DNA from: Macrocybe gigantea
Taxonomy: Eukaryota; Basidiomycota; Agaricomycetes; Agaricales; Callistosporiaceae
DNA: 64,000 nt
Assembly: GCA_011319805.1 (NCBI GenBank)
Contig: SJRY01000249.1
Coordinates: 62,001 to 126,000 of the forward strand
Direction: 5' to 3'
The notes under the pieces were generated by a model, which worked only from the letters and a program-made list of their open reading frames with translations, searched no databases and was not told where the DNA came from. Below are positions 11,449-23,363 of the stretch, piece after piece; position 1 is the stretch's first letter, and every line of letters starts with the position of its first letter. The position numbers and the translations under genes were made by a program.

Positions 11449-11766
11449 CTAGATCCTATTCTCCAAAATGATATTTTCATCAATTCTCAGTATACATGTT
11501 CTTTCTCCACATCCCACTCCCATCGACCTTTCAACGGCCCATTCATTTACCCGCCTCACTTTTCCCATCCTTCGCCTCTGATTTAGCCGGCTGCAAGGGC
11601 TGGTCGTTTCGACACGACGGAGACGGGGATCGGACGGGCCCACGATGTTGAACGAATAAACGGAGGGAGATCTGGCGCTTTCCGGCACGCAGAGCCTGCC
11701 CGTCGAGTCCCCCGATTTCTTGGCAGCGTCCTCTTTTTTCAAGGTGAGGTTGGCTGGTTGGGGCAT
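11449..11766 (-). CDS. Possible small protein, 105 aa
   Basis: An ATG-to-stop frame with a good TATA box about 108 nt upstream. The N-terminus (MPQPANLTLKKEDAAKKSGD) is polar and the rest is basic, without signal peptide, membrane segment or known motif. The promoter is the main support; composition is not strongly coding-like. Confidence 0.35.
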   Translation of the reverse strand: MPQPANLTLKKEDAAKKSGDSTGRLCVPESARSPSVYSFNIVGPSDPRLRRVETTSPCSRLNQRRRMGKVRRVNEWAVERSMGVGCGERTCILRIDENIILENRI

Positions 11767-12346
11767 GATGTACGAGATTTAATGACGATGATGAGGAGCG
11801 CAGCTGCAGGACGAATGACGAACGATGGCACAGGACAATCTGAGGGTAACCTCGGCTGATGAAGCGTACGCGCTTTTATACCGAGCGGAATGTGGCGCGT
11901 CGAGCATCCTTTGCAGCCTACAATAGCCTGACTTCTCAAAGATGAACGCACCGGAATCGATTGGTTAGATCTGACACTCAATGGACCGTCTTTGATTACC
12001 TGGCATTGTGGCAACAGCTTGGGCACCAGCGACCATTTTATGACGTCATGCATATCTATTGTCGATCCATCCGAGCGACGAGCCCATTCCTAGCCAAACT
12101 AGAACAGAGACCTTTGCCATAGAGACCTAGACATATATACGAATTATCTCCGATGATAGGTATCGGACAAAAAAGAAAAAAAAAAAAAAGTGGCCAGGCT
12201 GGCCCTATGCATGATACACGGGCTCACGGGAAAGTTGACTAGAAGAGGATCCAGAGTCGCTGACTTGAATGTTGTCGAAAGAGGGATTCCGAGTATCACG
12301 TGACTGTCGAATTCGTTGGATGGAATAGCGTTCGGTCACAGGCAAC
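11767..12346. other. Intergenic with one TATA box
   Basis: Holds the minus-strand TATA box at 11874-11880 and a short A run near 12178. Nothing else was recognised. Confidence 0.5.
11874..11880 (-). promoter_or_regulatory. TATA box for the 105-aa frame
   Basis: TATAAAA on the minus strand in a GC-rich setting, correctly placed for the ATG at 11766. Confidence 0.5.
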
Positions 12347-13214
12347 ATGGTCGCTCATCATCCGCCTCGCAACAACATAGGCATCCCCGCACCACAGACT
12401 CCTTCAGACCCCCCGTCCCTCAAAGATATATCCAATGCACGCCGGTATGTCCAGGAGCTCACGCTGAATAAAGGTGCGAGGTGTCGCATTCGTGTCGATG
12501 CATCATCCGATGAAAGCAACCGTCTCCTGGCCCCAGATTTCAGCACCCAAGTCCAGCATGCCACCGAGGACGATGTCAGCGCTGCTGAAGTTTATCAGCA
12601 TGATCTGCGGGATGACTATTCTCGGCACTCTACCGGTCAGGTGCTCATCACTCGGAACGTGCTCGATGTCGCTGTTCGGGATCGTTTTCGCATCGATATG
12701 GCGGATATCATGCGACAAGCGCTGCAACCGTTGACTGATCGCGTAGGAGTCTTGGAGGAAAAGGTGGCGGGTGGTCTTGCAAAAGTGGAGGACGACCTTC
12801 AAAAGTTGTCCGATAGCGTGACTCAGATCAACGTCCGTTCTATCAGGGTCAGTCGCTCTCCGATTCCATGTCCAGATGCTCACTTTGTCTTTCCAGATAT
12901 TCAATAGCACATGTGGCATAGGCGGGACACGTCCATATGAAGAGATCCCATTCAGCCATGGGCAACATGCTGGAAAGCTCCCATCGGAGGTTTGCTCAAT
13001 CCTTGACCGATTCCACCTTCCAAACTCTCCTGTTGACGTCCAAACGTAGGCCAGCCTTCCCGCGTTGTCGTCACATGCGGTCATTGCTGAACTTGAGAAT
13101 GCGCAACTGAAGAAATACGTGCAAGGCTACGGTCTCGATTTTCAGCGTCGGGAAGGCAATGATTCTTTGATTCGCAAGCTCTGTGTTCATTTAGGAATCC
13201 CCAACGTCACTTGA
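12347..13214 (+). CDS. Mug135-like protein
   Basis: Exons 12347-12847, 12897-12989 and 13050-13214 splice in phase to 252 residues. Residues about 100-165 form a helix-rich segment (DMADIMRQALQPLTDRVGVL, EEKVAGGLAKVEDDLQKLSD). The C-terminal part follows the order I know for agaricomycete Mug135-like proteins: FNSTCG, then YEEIPFSHGQ, then LPALSSHAVIAELENAQLKK with YVQGYGLDF and a final KLCVHLGI. Mug135 is named from a fission-yeast gene up-regulated in meiosis; its biochemical role is unknown and these proteins are abundant in mushrooms. The family call rests on motif order recalled by eye, so it is moderate. Confidence 0.62.
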
Positions 13215-13694
13215 TGATCCGTGTCTTGCTCTTTATAGCAACCCAGCATGCTTGATTAGACGTACACTATATAGATATTGCTTTCCAGATCTTGGGCTCG
13301 ACGGATAGGGGAGCAAGCGATCACGTGCACGTCCATCCATGCCGTTCCGTCAACGCTTTCAACTCATTCGTCGGAAACGCACCTCCGTTGCGGTTGGTTC
13401 GTGGCACTCGATATCTGAACCTGCATGTCCCAGCTCAATTGAAGGGAGCGCAAAAAATGCAATATCGCGAAGCTTTGACCGATTAGAGTACGAAGCTTAT
13501 TTGCTATCGAAAGCCCAGAATCCTCCCGTCGGAACGAAGAGAAGCATCAAACGCGCCCCGTTGTTTCGTAAAAAGTAAAAACCGCCAGACACGATGGCCG
13601 ATAAGCCCAGGACAGGATCACCCATCGTCCTCACCTGTGATTTTTTTCCTCCTCTTGAGTCCCCAGCTCGGAGTAGGAGGGAAAAAAAAACGAC
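13215..13694. other. Intergenic
   Basis: Two overlapping short plus-strand frames (from 13292 and 13339) lack any motif or splice partner and were not accepted. Confidence 0.4.
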
Positions 13695-15643
13695 ATGTCC
13701 GAGTCGGTGCCTACTGCCCCTTCAAACGATGAACGACGTTCTCCGCCACCAGGGTATACTTCACAAGGAGGCAGCGGAGGCGTTTTATCCGATTCCGACT
13801 CCTCGTCCTCCGGTTTTTGTTCCGTTTTGATGTTTCATGATCATGAGGCCGGTGAACGGCTCCCTGGATTGGTGGGCGGAGGTTTCCTTGAGAGTGCAGA
13901 ATCCGCGGACAACGCCGTTAGCAACCGAGTGCTCCTTGGAGTGGGACAGGGACTGGCTCACGCGAGGGATGGCGCTACCGGAATGACGACGACGCCGTCA
14001 GGAAGCATCACCCGACAGTCCTCCTCTCCTGTCGCCCAGGCCACCCACGCCAATCAAGCTGACTCTGCCAATGCAGCCGACGCTCCTCCTGGTGTGCCTC
14101 GTAGTTCGTGCGCTCCGACGAGCCTGGGTCGCCCTCGTACGCCAACAAGGCCGAGGAGACGGCGGCACGCCTCCATGCCGCATGGCTCATCAGCGACAAC
14201 GCAGCGGAATCGCTCATCGCAGAGCATGGTGCGGGACCGCAACCACACCCGCAGCCATGCAGGACACGGACATCGTCGCTGGGATACGACAAGCACAACG
14301 AGCACTGTTATCGGAAACAACAGCGCGCCTCCCGCGACGACGTTTCCGGTGCATCTGCAGTATTATCCGACGAGCCAATCATTGCCTAGCGTCGAACCTT
14401 CTCAAGCCGTCGAAAACGGATTGGAAAACGCACTAGCCCCAGAGCACGAAACGCCACCGTCATTCCAGGAGTGAGGATTGCGCATCTCGTCGCGAGCCCG
14501 ATTCCAAGGAACGCAAAGCGACTACAAAGGCACTCGTCCAGCCGAGCAACTACGTCTCCTTGTCTCGCTCGAGCACGCCCGACCGACATTTTCTGCAGTT
14601 CCCTCCGTTTTCGAAATCCAGCGCTCCAATAACGGGCACGTTCGTCGTTGACCCTTCGTTGGACGTCCCGCAGGCCTTCTGAGTCCGCTTTCTTTGAACC
14701 AGAACGGAAACGACGTTCGCAACGAAACGCGGAGTGTCGGCGACGCTACTGGTGATGCACAGGGGCATATCGGGGAAAGGAGGAAGAATCTGAAGCTGGA
14801 GGTTGAGAACGGTGGCATGGACGTGGATATCTACGTCCTGAACGATGCACCCCGTTCTCCAGCTAATGAAGAGATGGCGGCGGGGGCTCTGCGAGACCCC
14901 GCGCCGTCCGAAAGTCCTGTACAAAGCGACGAACATCCGTCTAGGATAGAACGATCGAACACAATCGCAAAATCCAAATCCAATACGCGCGAAACGACCG
15001 TTTTCAAGCCAAGTCGTACATCAATTGATCTAAAAGTCGCCGGGGGACCTAAAACACGTTTTCACTCGTTGCCAGAATTGTATGTTCGAGCTCCTTGCGA
15101 TTCAGGGTTGATCGTTCACCACTCCCCAATGTACTGTAGCACGCGTTGTCGACCAAACCTCCCCACGGCAGGTCTACGAATACTGCCAATGCCGAGTCTC
15201 CTTCCGACCGCTCCCCGCTGCATATCACCGCTTCTTCTATTAATGGGTACCTTTCTTTGCACCTGCCACGCACTTTCCACGGCCTCGTACACCTGACCGT
15301 GTCTTGCGGAAACATCGACCGCCACGTTTCGCTTTCCGCCACATTCGGTGACCGTTCGACTATCCTGACCGAGACCCCGACGACGAGGGCGTGGTTTGTC
15401 AGAACAGCTGACTTTGAGCAAGAGAAACCGTTCTGTTCTTCCTCTAGAGCGCAAAGCAGTGGCTCCGTGATACGCAACGGTGCCGGTGCTCGGGAATCTA
15501 GCGGACCACGCGATGATGGCATGCAGTGGGAAGGAGATTTGGCGGAAGTCCGTGTCGACGCTGGTCTAGTCCGGCTGCAGATTGAGGGTGAACGTGTCTG
15601 GGATCACATCAGAAGGCTGCGATGGGACATGGTCGGCCTCTGA
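13695..15643 (+). CDS. DUF7330 domain protein
   Basis: The best model uses exons 13695-14030, 14105-14359, 14437 to about 14670, about 14671-15079, and 15172-15643. The N-terminal third is Ser/Gly/Pro-rich and disordered. The C-terminal half shows the DUF7330 pattern of agaricomycetes: NYVSLSRSS, then GTFVVDPSLDVPQA, then KNLKLEVENGGMDVDIYVL. After these come YLSLHLPRTFHGLVHLTVSC and finally WEGDLAEVRVDAGLVRLQIE. These look like repeated beta-strands of an adhesin-like sandwich. After DVPQA one base is missing (near 14668-14672, probably a CCC run) before LLSPLSLNQNG resumes, so the frame is broken there. Function unknown. The first join (donor at 14031) is the weakest. Confidence 0.6.
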
Positions 15644-16580
15644 ACGCTTAGGCACCTCTCTTCTCTATCTTGACCTGCCGTCTTGTCGCTGAACCCACGC
15701 TTCCGGCCGTATATTTGGGTCTCTCTCTGTCTTTCTCGTCTTGCGCTTCTCTTCGGAAGGGAAAAAAGACCGGGCTGTCTGTCTCCGACCGATTCTTACT
15801 TCAAATCAACGACTGATAGACAGGGTACCGCTTCAGTGCTATCCCGGTAAGAAACAATGTCTACCAGTACTGACGCGCCGTCAGGAAAATGTCATTTTGG
15901 CAGCCGCGTTTGCAGGTTTTTCATCCTTTTTTTCCCCTCCTTTTCATGCCTTTTTTTGTTCATTTTTGACATCGCTTTTCCTATCTTGTCCAAGGAATTT
16001 TAAGGCGATTCACTACCTTTTTGTTCCTTTCCTTTTCGAAGACATGAAGAAGTTAAAGGAAGGAAAAGGGAATCTACAAGGAAAATGACGTTTTCCTGAT
16101 GCGTTGTGCATCCAATAATCTGGAAAGACAACTTCCTTGGGGGCTGATGTACACTGTGATTGAAATCTTCGAGCTGCCAATGCACCCTTGACCAGGACAG
16201 CCGAGTTTGGTCTTTCCTGTGTGGCCGTGTTTGACTTGTCATATGCCAATTTGTTTCTCTCACTTTGAAATTGCACCAGTAGGATGATTGACAGCTCTTC
16301 GAAGCGTTTGCCCGTTTTTTTTCATATGCTGATACCACCGCATGTGACGAAACAATAGTGCCTCTTTCGACTCGTGCTATATTCGTGTGCGTATTTTTTT
16401 TTTTGAACTTTGCCTTGATATTGCCATATAACGCTAAGTCTCTCCTTTCTCTGTATGCGTTGGAAAGAGAAGCATGAGGTCGGCTTCTTTTTTCCCGAGT
16501 CTATGGTATTAAAATTGAGGGAGCCGATTTCTCATGCTGACAACCGTTTTTCCCAACTTTCCAGCGTCTGTTGCGTTCCC
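15644..16580. other. Intergenic, pyrimidine-rich
   Basis: Polypyrimidine stretches precede the SDR1 gene, as in many fungal promoters. Short frames here have no support. Confidence 0.45.
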
Positions 16581-17857
16581 ATGTCGAAAGTCGTCGCATT
16601 CGTTACCGGCGCCAGTCGCGGCATTGGGAGGGCCATTGCCTTGCGTCTAGCAAAAGACGGCTTCAACGTCGCGGTAAACGACGTCCAACGTGCCAAAGCG
16701 GACTTGGAGGCAGTCCGCCAAGAAATAGCGTCCAGGGGACGAAATGCGTTTGCCATCACCGGTGACGTCTCTGTGGAAACTGAAGTCAAAAGCATGATTA
16801 GTGAGGTTGCTGAGAAACTCGGCAGTTTGGATGTGGTAAGCTTCGTGAATAGCTTTTCATTCTCGGAGTTGCGGCTCAGGTTGTCTCGGAACAAGATGGT
16901 GGCCAATGCGGGTGTCTGTTTACCAAGGCCGTTCATGGACAGTGAGCCCCATTAATCCTGCTTTCTCCTAATCGCGACCCCCGAGCCCGCTGTTCCTAGT
17001 CTCTGTGGAGGACTGGGATCGCACGCTTGCCGTTAATGGACGTGGCGTTTTCCTCTGTTACAAGTACGCAGCCCAGCAGATGATCAAACAAGGCCACGGC
17101 GGCCGGATAATAGGCGCTTCCTCGGTAGCTGGGAAACAAGGTGGAGCACGACTCTCCATATTCTCAGAAGCATGACACTGGATGCGAGTTACAGGCGAAA
17201 CATTGCTCGGGTCCTACAGTGCGTCAAAGTTTGCTGTACGAGGATTGACACAGGTGGCCGGTACGTCCAAGCCCTTCCGCGTAGTAGGCCCAAGTTTGAG
17301 CCATTGGCGTTGCAGCGCGCGAGTTAGGCGCCCACGGAATAACCGTCAACGCATATTCCCCAGGTATTATCGCCACAGCGGTTCTCTCCATTCCAATCTG
17401 CTAATGGAGTAACGATCAGGCGCAATCGATACCGACATGCGTAAGCCGAACAATCAACGGGCACCCGACCCGTGACTGAACGATGTTTCCCAGTGCGAGA
17501 TCTCGGTGACAAAGCCGGAGGCGTGGAGGGATTTTACAAAGACGTCAGTTGTGCATCTGATCATTTGTCTCTGTTCTGACGACTGACGCACCGACGCGTC
17601 ATTCAGGAAGCCGGAAAATCAGCCACGGGATATATTGGCACTCCGGAAGACGTCGCGAACGTGGTCTCTTTTCTTGCGTCGAGGGAGTCGCATTTCGTCA
17701 CCGGTAATGCGAGTTGGCCGCTGATTTTTAACCCGCTAACCATGCACTTTGTTTGATCAGGTCAAAGTGTGAGTCATGCCTTCTGTATATGCTCGTAGCA
17801 TTGAAAAATGTAACCTTGAACAAGATCTCCGTGAATGGCGGCCGCTATTTTGATTAA
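16581..17857 (+). CDS. Short-chain dehydrogenase SDR1 (acetoin reductase-like)
   Basis: Classical SDR that should reduce or oxidise a small carbonyl/alcohol with NAD(P)(H) in the cytosol; closest to the diacetyl/acetoin reductases in its SKFAVRGLTQ and HGITVNAYSPG segments. Ten exons: 16581-16835, 16896-16941, 17000-17140, 17195-17260, 17316-17363, 17420-17440, 17494-17543, 17607-17703, 17761-17768, 17825-17857, all joining in phase to 254 residues. Cofactor motif TGASRGIG, structural VANAG, catalytic Ser in GASSVAG and YSASK are all present. The ninth exon is only 8 nt (giving Gly-Gln-Ser). It is the only one of six related copies in the window on the plus strand and it appears intact. Substrate not determinable. 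Confidence 0.92.
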
Positions 17858-18321
17858 CGGTGTCCGGCCAAAGGCACTGTCTTTTCCCCATGTCCGTCGT
17901 CTCAACTTTCGATCCTTGCGGTTTCTCCTGATTAACTCTCAGGTACTACTACTACCCCTGTTCGACTTTAAGGACTTGCCTGTGGCTTGCCCAAGCTATG
18001 TTCTCCACCAATAAGCAAATATGATCCTTTTATCAATTCAATGTCCTTTACCGATTCTATCGGCATCCTCGAATAGGGGAATAACATATGGGTATCGTAT
18101 CGGAGTCCTTGCAATCGTAACTAAACGTCCTGAGAATGAAGATTCCAGATGGCAATGCGTTACATCTGTTCCAGTCCTTCGGCACACAGGCCACAGCCGA
18201 TGCATTCGATGCAAGCTACGAAGCGCAATCAGCAATCACAGATGCAGAAGTGTCCAGGGTTGATGACGTACCGAGCCCTCCGCAGCATGCGCACAGGTAA
18301 CAAGGGCAACAAAGCGGATTC
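17858..18321. other. Intergenic
   Basis: 3' flanks of two convergent genes; no supported frame. Confidence 0.45.
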
Positions 18322-18918
18322 TCAAACGCGCCTGTTGAACGGGTCAGAAAAGCACGAGTTTCGCTTCGTCGGAGTCCCTTGATGCACACCTTTGCAGCAC
18401 CACGCGCTGAGCATGATCGCGAGAATGAGAAGCAGAAACAGGCCGACGAAGATGATGATGAGGTAATCTGAAGGAAAGGAGCGGGTCAGTTTGAGCTCCA
18501 TCATACAAAGATAAAAGAAAAGCATAGAGTCACATTTGCGATCCACGAACGTCCCGTTGTTATTCACCGTCGTGTCGCCCGTCGCTCGCTTCCCTAGGAA
18601 ATTCATCGTCGTCTCCACCACATCGATTCTTCCGGTCATATGAAGGAAGCACAACGAGGCGGCAATAAGGAGCAGAAACAGGGCGCTGATCGAAGCGACG
18701 AGGAGGATAACCCGTCTACGACGCTGTGCATGGCAGCGTTTGTGCGAGGAGGCAAACCCTCGATTTTCGTACTCGCAGCAACGCTCTGCGTACCCATGAC
18801 GGCACGCTCCGCCAACTTGACAACATCTGTCCTGTCCAGCGACATGCAAGTCATGATACAGGTCCATGTCGCGCACGATGGCGGGTTGAACCATGACCGA
18901 AGACTTTTCTACAGACAT
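18322..18918 (-). CDS. Small two-TM membrane protein B (orphan pair)
   Basis: Exons 18534-18918 and 18322-18467 give 176 residues. A Cys-rich N-terminal part (residues about 22-45) is followed by RRRR and a first membrane segment (VILLVASISALFLLLIAASL). A loop ending GTFVDRK comes next, then a second membrane segment (YYLIIIFVGLFLLLILAIML). It is the sister of the gene at 10482-11157: same intron position and phase, same FVDRK/YYLII flanks, same VQPxxVRDMD. Its intron uses an ordinary GT donor. No family recognised. The protein could be a two-pass or a signal-anchor protein; topology was not determined. Confidence 0.6.
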   Translation of the reverse strand: MSVEKSSVMVQPAIVRDMDLYHDLHVAGQDRCCQVGGACRHGYAERCCEYENRGFASSHKRCHAQRRRRVILLVASISALFLLLIAASLCFLHMTGRIDVVETTMNFLGKRATGDTTVNNNGTFVDRKCDSMLFFYLCMMELKLTRSFPSDYLIIIFVGLFLLLILAIMLSAWCCKGVHQGTPTKRNSCFSDPFNRRV

Positions 18919-19859
18919 CTTCCTAAGATCTTGGAAAGAGGAGCACAACCCGGCGTTGGAAGGGAAAGAAAGCAAAGAGTGATAGTGAGGGTAAGAGTAA
19001 GAGCGGTGTGCTCGCAACGTTGCTATGCGAGTCAGATATGCACACCAAACGCACGTGTGGAAGGCTGAGATGGCGTTTCTACGCTTCGGACAAGGACCTG
19101 CCAGTGCTCCCCTTTTTGTAGCTTTCGTCTTCCGTCCCGGTTAGTCGATTCCACTGGCCATGTGTCGAAGAAAGAGCACCAAGCTGTGGCAGTAGCGACT
19201 GCGGAATGTTGACACTGAACATGGCCTGCCACTGAACGTGGAAGCCTGGGCCACTAGGGCTGTGTTGCGTCTGCTGATGGGAAATCAAAGTCCGTAGAAC
19301 GGATTTGCAAAAAATCCACCTTGGCACGTCTGCTGCGCCGGCTTTGAACGAAGCCTAGCCATTTGCAACTACATGTTATAAAATTGCTCTCCACGAAGTA
19401 GACACTGCACGCAGCAAGCGCCGCCATGGCGCATGTCTGCCAGCAAGCACGTTCAAACTCCACGCATTTCCTCAATGATCGTCAATCTCAAAATTTGGCG
19501 AATGCTAGCGCTTAACTTGAAGTGCACAGCAACGAAGGTCACAGCATTTGGTTAGCTCATGGGAAGGTGATTGATGAGCGCCACGAACGCCATATCTATA
19601 ATCCATAAACGACTCCGCGTTCTCGCGTAGGACATTGCAGTCCTCAGAGATGCATTTCACGAGGCTGTGTCAGCGCGACGTATGCTTTAGACTTGTTCAA
19701 AAAGGCGCCGAGATCAAGAAACAACGTATCCATCGGCTTCACAATCAGCACCTTAGGAAGTTCGAGTTTATGGCTATTCAAAGAACCCAACGGTGGCAAA
19801 AAAAAAGTTCATGTGCAGAAAAGGTTCGGTACACTTCTTGTATTTGAAACACATCAATA
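18919..19859. other. Intergenic
   Basis: Several short frames on both strands, none convincing. Nothing recognised. Confidence 0.45.
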
Positions 19860-21669
19860 TTAGTGGCGGACGGAGAACTTGTATGTCGTGCTCCATTCAT
19901 AGTTTTTGCCAGGCTCATCTAGACAAAAGCGTCAACACTGAAGCCAAAGGTCGTACGACACAGAAGAAACTACCGCACATATCTGATCGACGTTCCATTC
20001 CGGCGTATTGATGGCATCGATGTAGCCTTCTTGTTCGATGGCGACAGCGGACCACTTTGTATAATTGAGCGACGGTCCACCGTGCACTGCTTTCCGAGGA
20101 GTGTTCAGTCCGTTGGAAGTGTAAACCTGAACAGCAGGCTGATTCGTCGAGATGTCGACTCTGCAAGTCGCGATGTTCAGAACTATATCGTCGAGGAATC
20201 GAGCCCAATCGTTGCTGCGTACCTGATACCAGATGCATCGCTCCAGAGCGACGTCGCAGTCCTTGCCACTTCCGAACGGTCGTAAGTCCAACAGTGGTCA
20301 TACCCCTGACAACCTGTCGACCGTTTCAATGTCGAAAAGGTCTGAAAGATATAAACAAGTTATATGCATACCCTGTCCGCAAAGATCGACCGTCTCATTC
20401 CAACGCGCGCCGATCCTCTGCTCCTGGCGGAAATCGAAGGGAGTGCCAGTCACATTGATAAACTGGCCAGTAGGTACAGCATTTCCATCGACGTCGATGA
20501 CGCGGGACGCGTCGACTTGAAGGTGATGCGACAGTATGTCGTTGGCGCCGTTCTGAAATGCATCAAGGTTCCTGTGGGACAGGGTGAATGTTTGAGGAGA
20601 GGCACCGACTCTCGCTTACCAGTATATATGTTGGGTCAGCATGATAGGCGTCTAAAGAACGTCAGCTTTGCATCACTTCGTCAGTTTGGCTCAAGTGAAC
20701 CTTTTCAGTCGCATTGGCATGAATCGTTGTTTTTAGGACACCGCCATTAGAAACAGAGTGGGTAGCCTGCGAAATTATGAGTGACGACAGATATCGTCAG
20801 AGCTGATGCACAACTTGCAAACGTAGTAACGATGCCTAGAAATCCCTCATCCGCCATGTCGAGATGCTTGTATGTAACGCTTGTTGGTGATTTCGCAATT
20901 ATGGTCCAGCTGCGCCTGTCCCATCCGTATATGCCGCCATGTAGCGTAACCTACATGAAGAGCAGGTTACACGCCACACTAGAGACTATGCAACCAAGGT
21001 GAACAAACTTCGCCTGCAAAGGTATGATTAGCTAAGACCCTTTAAACTACAAAGAAAGACATCTGCAAACCGTTGTGATCGTTAGTTGGGATGTGGTATA
21101 CGTTGGGACCTGGAGGCTGCGGATCCTTGGTAATCGGGATGGAGAAAGTGCCTAAGAAACTGATTAGCTGCTACGAGAGTTTACCTCCTCTCAAAATACT
21201 GACCATTCTTTATACGATTGGCGTAGCTGAGCTGGATCATCAACGCTGTACATTCCATACTATGCTTCGATGGACACGTACCGCCCGACAATAGGGTTGA
21301 ACACTGGGTGGGCGGGATCTGTGAGCAAACGCGACTGTGGAACGCACGCACATTAAGCACGATAGACGAAGGTGGGAGGAGTGGATATACCGCTCACATT
21401 ATCGTCGTAGCCCAGGACAACATCCCTCGAGCGCCCAAACTTGTCCTTCACCCACAGTTCCGTCATAGTCGTGCCCAAGGAAACGAACTTCGCAGTGATG
21501 GATCCATCTGGAGCAGATATGCTGGTCAAGTCAAATGGCTTGGTGTGGAGATGGGTGAGTGAGTGGTTCGTGAAAGTTGCGATGACAAATTGCCTACCCA
21601 GACAGCGTCCGCACCGAAGGCCAAGGAGGCAGACGCGCAGAATACGAGCAACGAGCGAAGTAGCAGCAT
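19860..21669 (-). CDS. Secreted aldose 1-epimerase (galactose mutarotase)
   Basis: Interconverts alpha and beta anomers of aldoses such as glucose or galactose. Thirteen exons in transcript order: 21598-21669, 21391-21538, 21282-21318, 21204-21226, 21071-21151, 21009-21013, 20831-20950, 20701-20766, 20620-20651, 20372-20571, 20223-20313, 19979-20160, 19860-19918; exact sum 1116 nt, 371 residues. A signal peptide (MLLLRSLLVFCASASLAFGA) implies secretion. Family motifs run in order: DVVLGYDD, PIVGRYANRIKNG, YHIPTNDHNG, TLHGGIYGWDRRSW, then LTQHIYWNLDAF with the catalytic His, and finally IEQEGYIDAIN with the catalytic Glu. The sixth exon is only 5 nt (GCGAA); without it the frame and the spacing DHNG-x-x-LHGG fail. 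Intact gene. Confidence 0.93.
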
Positions 21670-22118
21670 GTGGAAATTGTGCTGTTGAGCGTAAAATTAC
21701 GAACGTGGCTGAAGAAATATGGGAAGTCAAATCTTCAAAACTCGCCTCCGCAACTGCTCATAAACCGATTACGTCAAACGCTAGTCCCGAGAAGGTCAAC
21801 ATCTCGGGCGCCTGATATCTGAAAGGTAAAATGGAAAAGAAAAGTAGAAACGGATCAAAAGCGGGGTAGAAGTTCCACTGGGCACTTGCTCCATATGTCC
21901 GTATAGCAGGCTTCCAAGATATTTGAAACAGTCAGAACGGCCTGATCGCTGATGACGTTGGCATTCAACGGCAAAATCTAATCTCATCACCCGGGCACTA
22001 GAAGAGAATTGAGATAATTCGACATATGCTTGCTAGAAATGGCATTTAGAAGGGAAGCTAAGTCCACTTTACGACATGAGCGGCAGAAGCGACGGGCTCC
22101 TCGGTTTCCTGAGACGAT
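21670..22118. other. Intergenic
   Basis: Upstream region of the epimerase and downstream flank of SDR2; no supported frame. Confidence 0.45.
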
Positions 22119-23363
22119 TCAATCACAATATTGACCACCATTCACAGAAATCTGACGTGACCATCGAATTCGGTTAGGCTTGAGTGTGAGAAAATGATTA
22201 TGGGACATACGCATTGACCTGATATAGAACGGGTGAACGAAGTCGAGGATACGGGCCAATATGAACTTACCGGTAATGAAATGAGCTTCTTTGGAAGCAA
22301 GGTATGATACGAGACTGGCGACTTCATCGGCAGTGCCCATACGGCCAACCGCCGACTCCTTCGCTTCCTACCTCACGTAAGTAGTAGCATCATAGGGTCA
22401 TAACAGACCCACCTGCTGATAAAAGGCCTCTCTATCTCCTGCGAGGTCGCCAAGGGATCTCACTTTGCATCCAGTGAATTGACCGATAGACAGGATGCAC
22501 CACTTGTTACTCACTCAGCGGCGTATCAATGGCACCTAAGATGCTTATCATCAAAATGCCACCAGATTGGAATGGTGTGTTTTACCGACCAGGAGCATAG
22601 GCGTTGACAGTGATCCCATGTGGTCCGAATTCCTTCGCTAATGGATGTGAGAAGCCTAAACTCGCAAGAGTATGACTTTACCATACCGGCAGCCTGAGTC
22701 ACCCCTCGAACTGCGAATCTGCTTGAGGAATAGGCAGAAAGGCGAGTTTCTCCTGGTCATGCAGAGATGATCAGTCGTTGCCCATTCAGCCTGCAAGTTC
22801 TGATTTAACCACTTACCCTGCATTCCGTATATCGAGCACGCGCCGATGATCCGTCCTCCTCGTCCTTGGTTTATCATTTGCTGCCCTGCATACTTGTAGC
22901 ATAGGAACATGCCGCGGGCATTGACAGCGAAAACCCGATCCCATTCTGCAGCCGTAGCTTTCATGGCCATCATTCAGTGGGTTGGTCCCGACATTGCAAT
23001 TGCAAAAAAAACATACTCTCTAGGATCGGTTTCACGAAGCAAACGCCAGCATTTGCGACCATCTTGAACCTGTTAGCGGGTAACGTAGATATGAATATCA
23101 TCACACTCACAACATCCAGACCACCAAGATCTTCTACTACACAAGCAATCATAGCCTCTACGTCGCCTTCCTCTGTCACGTCGCCCAGTATCGGCAAACC
23201 TTGCGTCCCTTGGCGAAGATCTCTCGCCAACGGCATCGACATCCTCTTTGCACGCGACGAGGTCATTAACGGCGATATCAAATCCATCATCTGCCAGCCG
23301 CAAAGCAATGGCGCGGCCAATGCCTCGCGAGGCGCCCGTAACGAGCGCTGCACCAATGGTCAT
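22119..23363 (-). pseudogene. Disrupted short-chain dehydrogenase SDR2
   Basis: Sister of SDR1. Exons 23111-23363, 23017-23062, 22817-22957, 22687-22752, 22590-22637, 22515-22535, 22413-22462, 22271-22367, 22211-22218, 22119-22151. Exons 2-10 match SDR1 in length exactly. Exon 1 is 253 nt instead of 255: relative to the sisters one base is missing near 23228 and one near 23203, so the frame between DVDAV and LPILGDV is broken. In addition the catalytic motif reads YSSSR where the family has YxxxK, so the general-base Lys is Arg. [13 protein letters not shown] and HGITVNAYAPG remain. The two indels could be sequencing errors, but the Lys-to-Arg change is not an indel, so reduced or lost activity is likely even if the frame is whole. 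Confidence 0.75.

Noticed and set aside
13292..13578. Two overlapping plus-strand frames
   Set aside because: Less than 80 codons each, no motif, and they fall in the promoter region of the DUF7330 gene.
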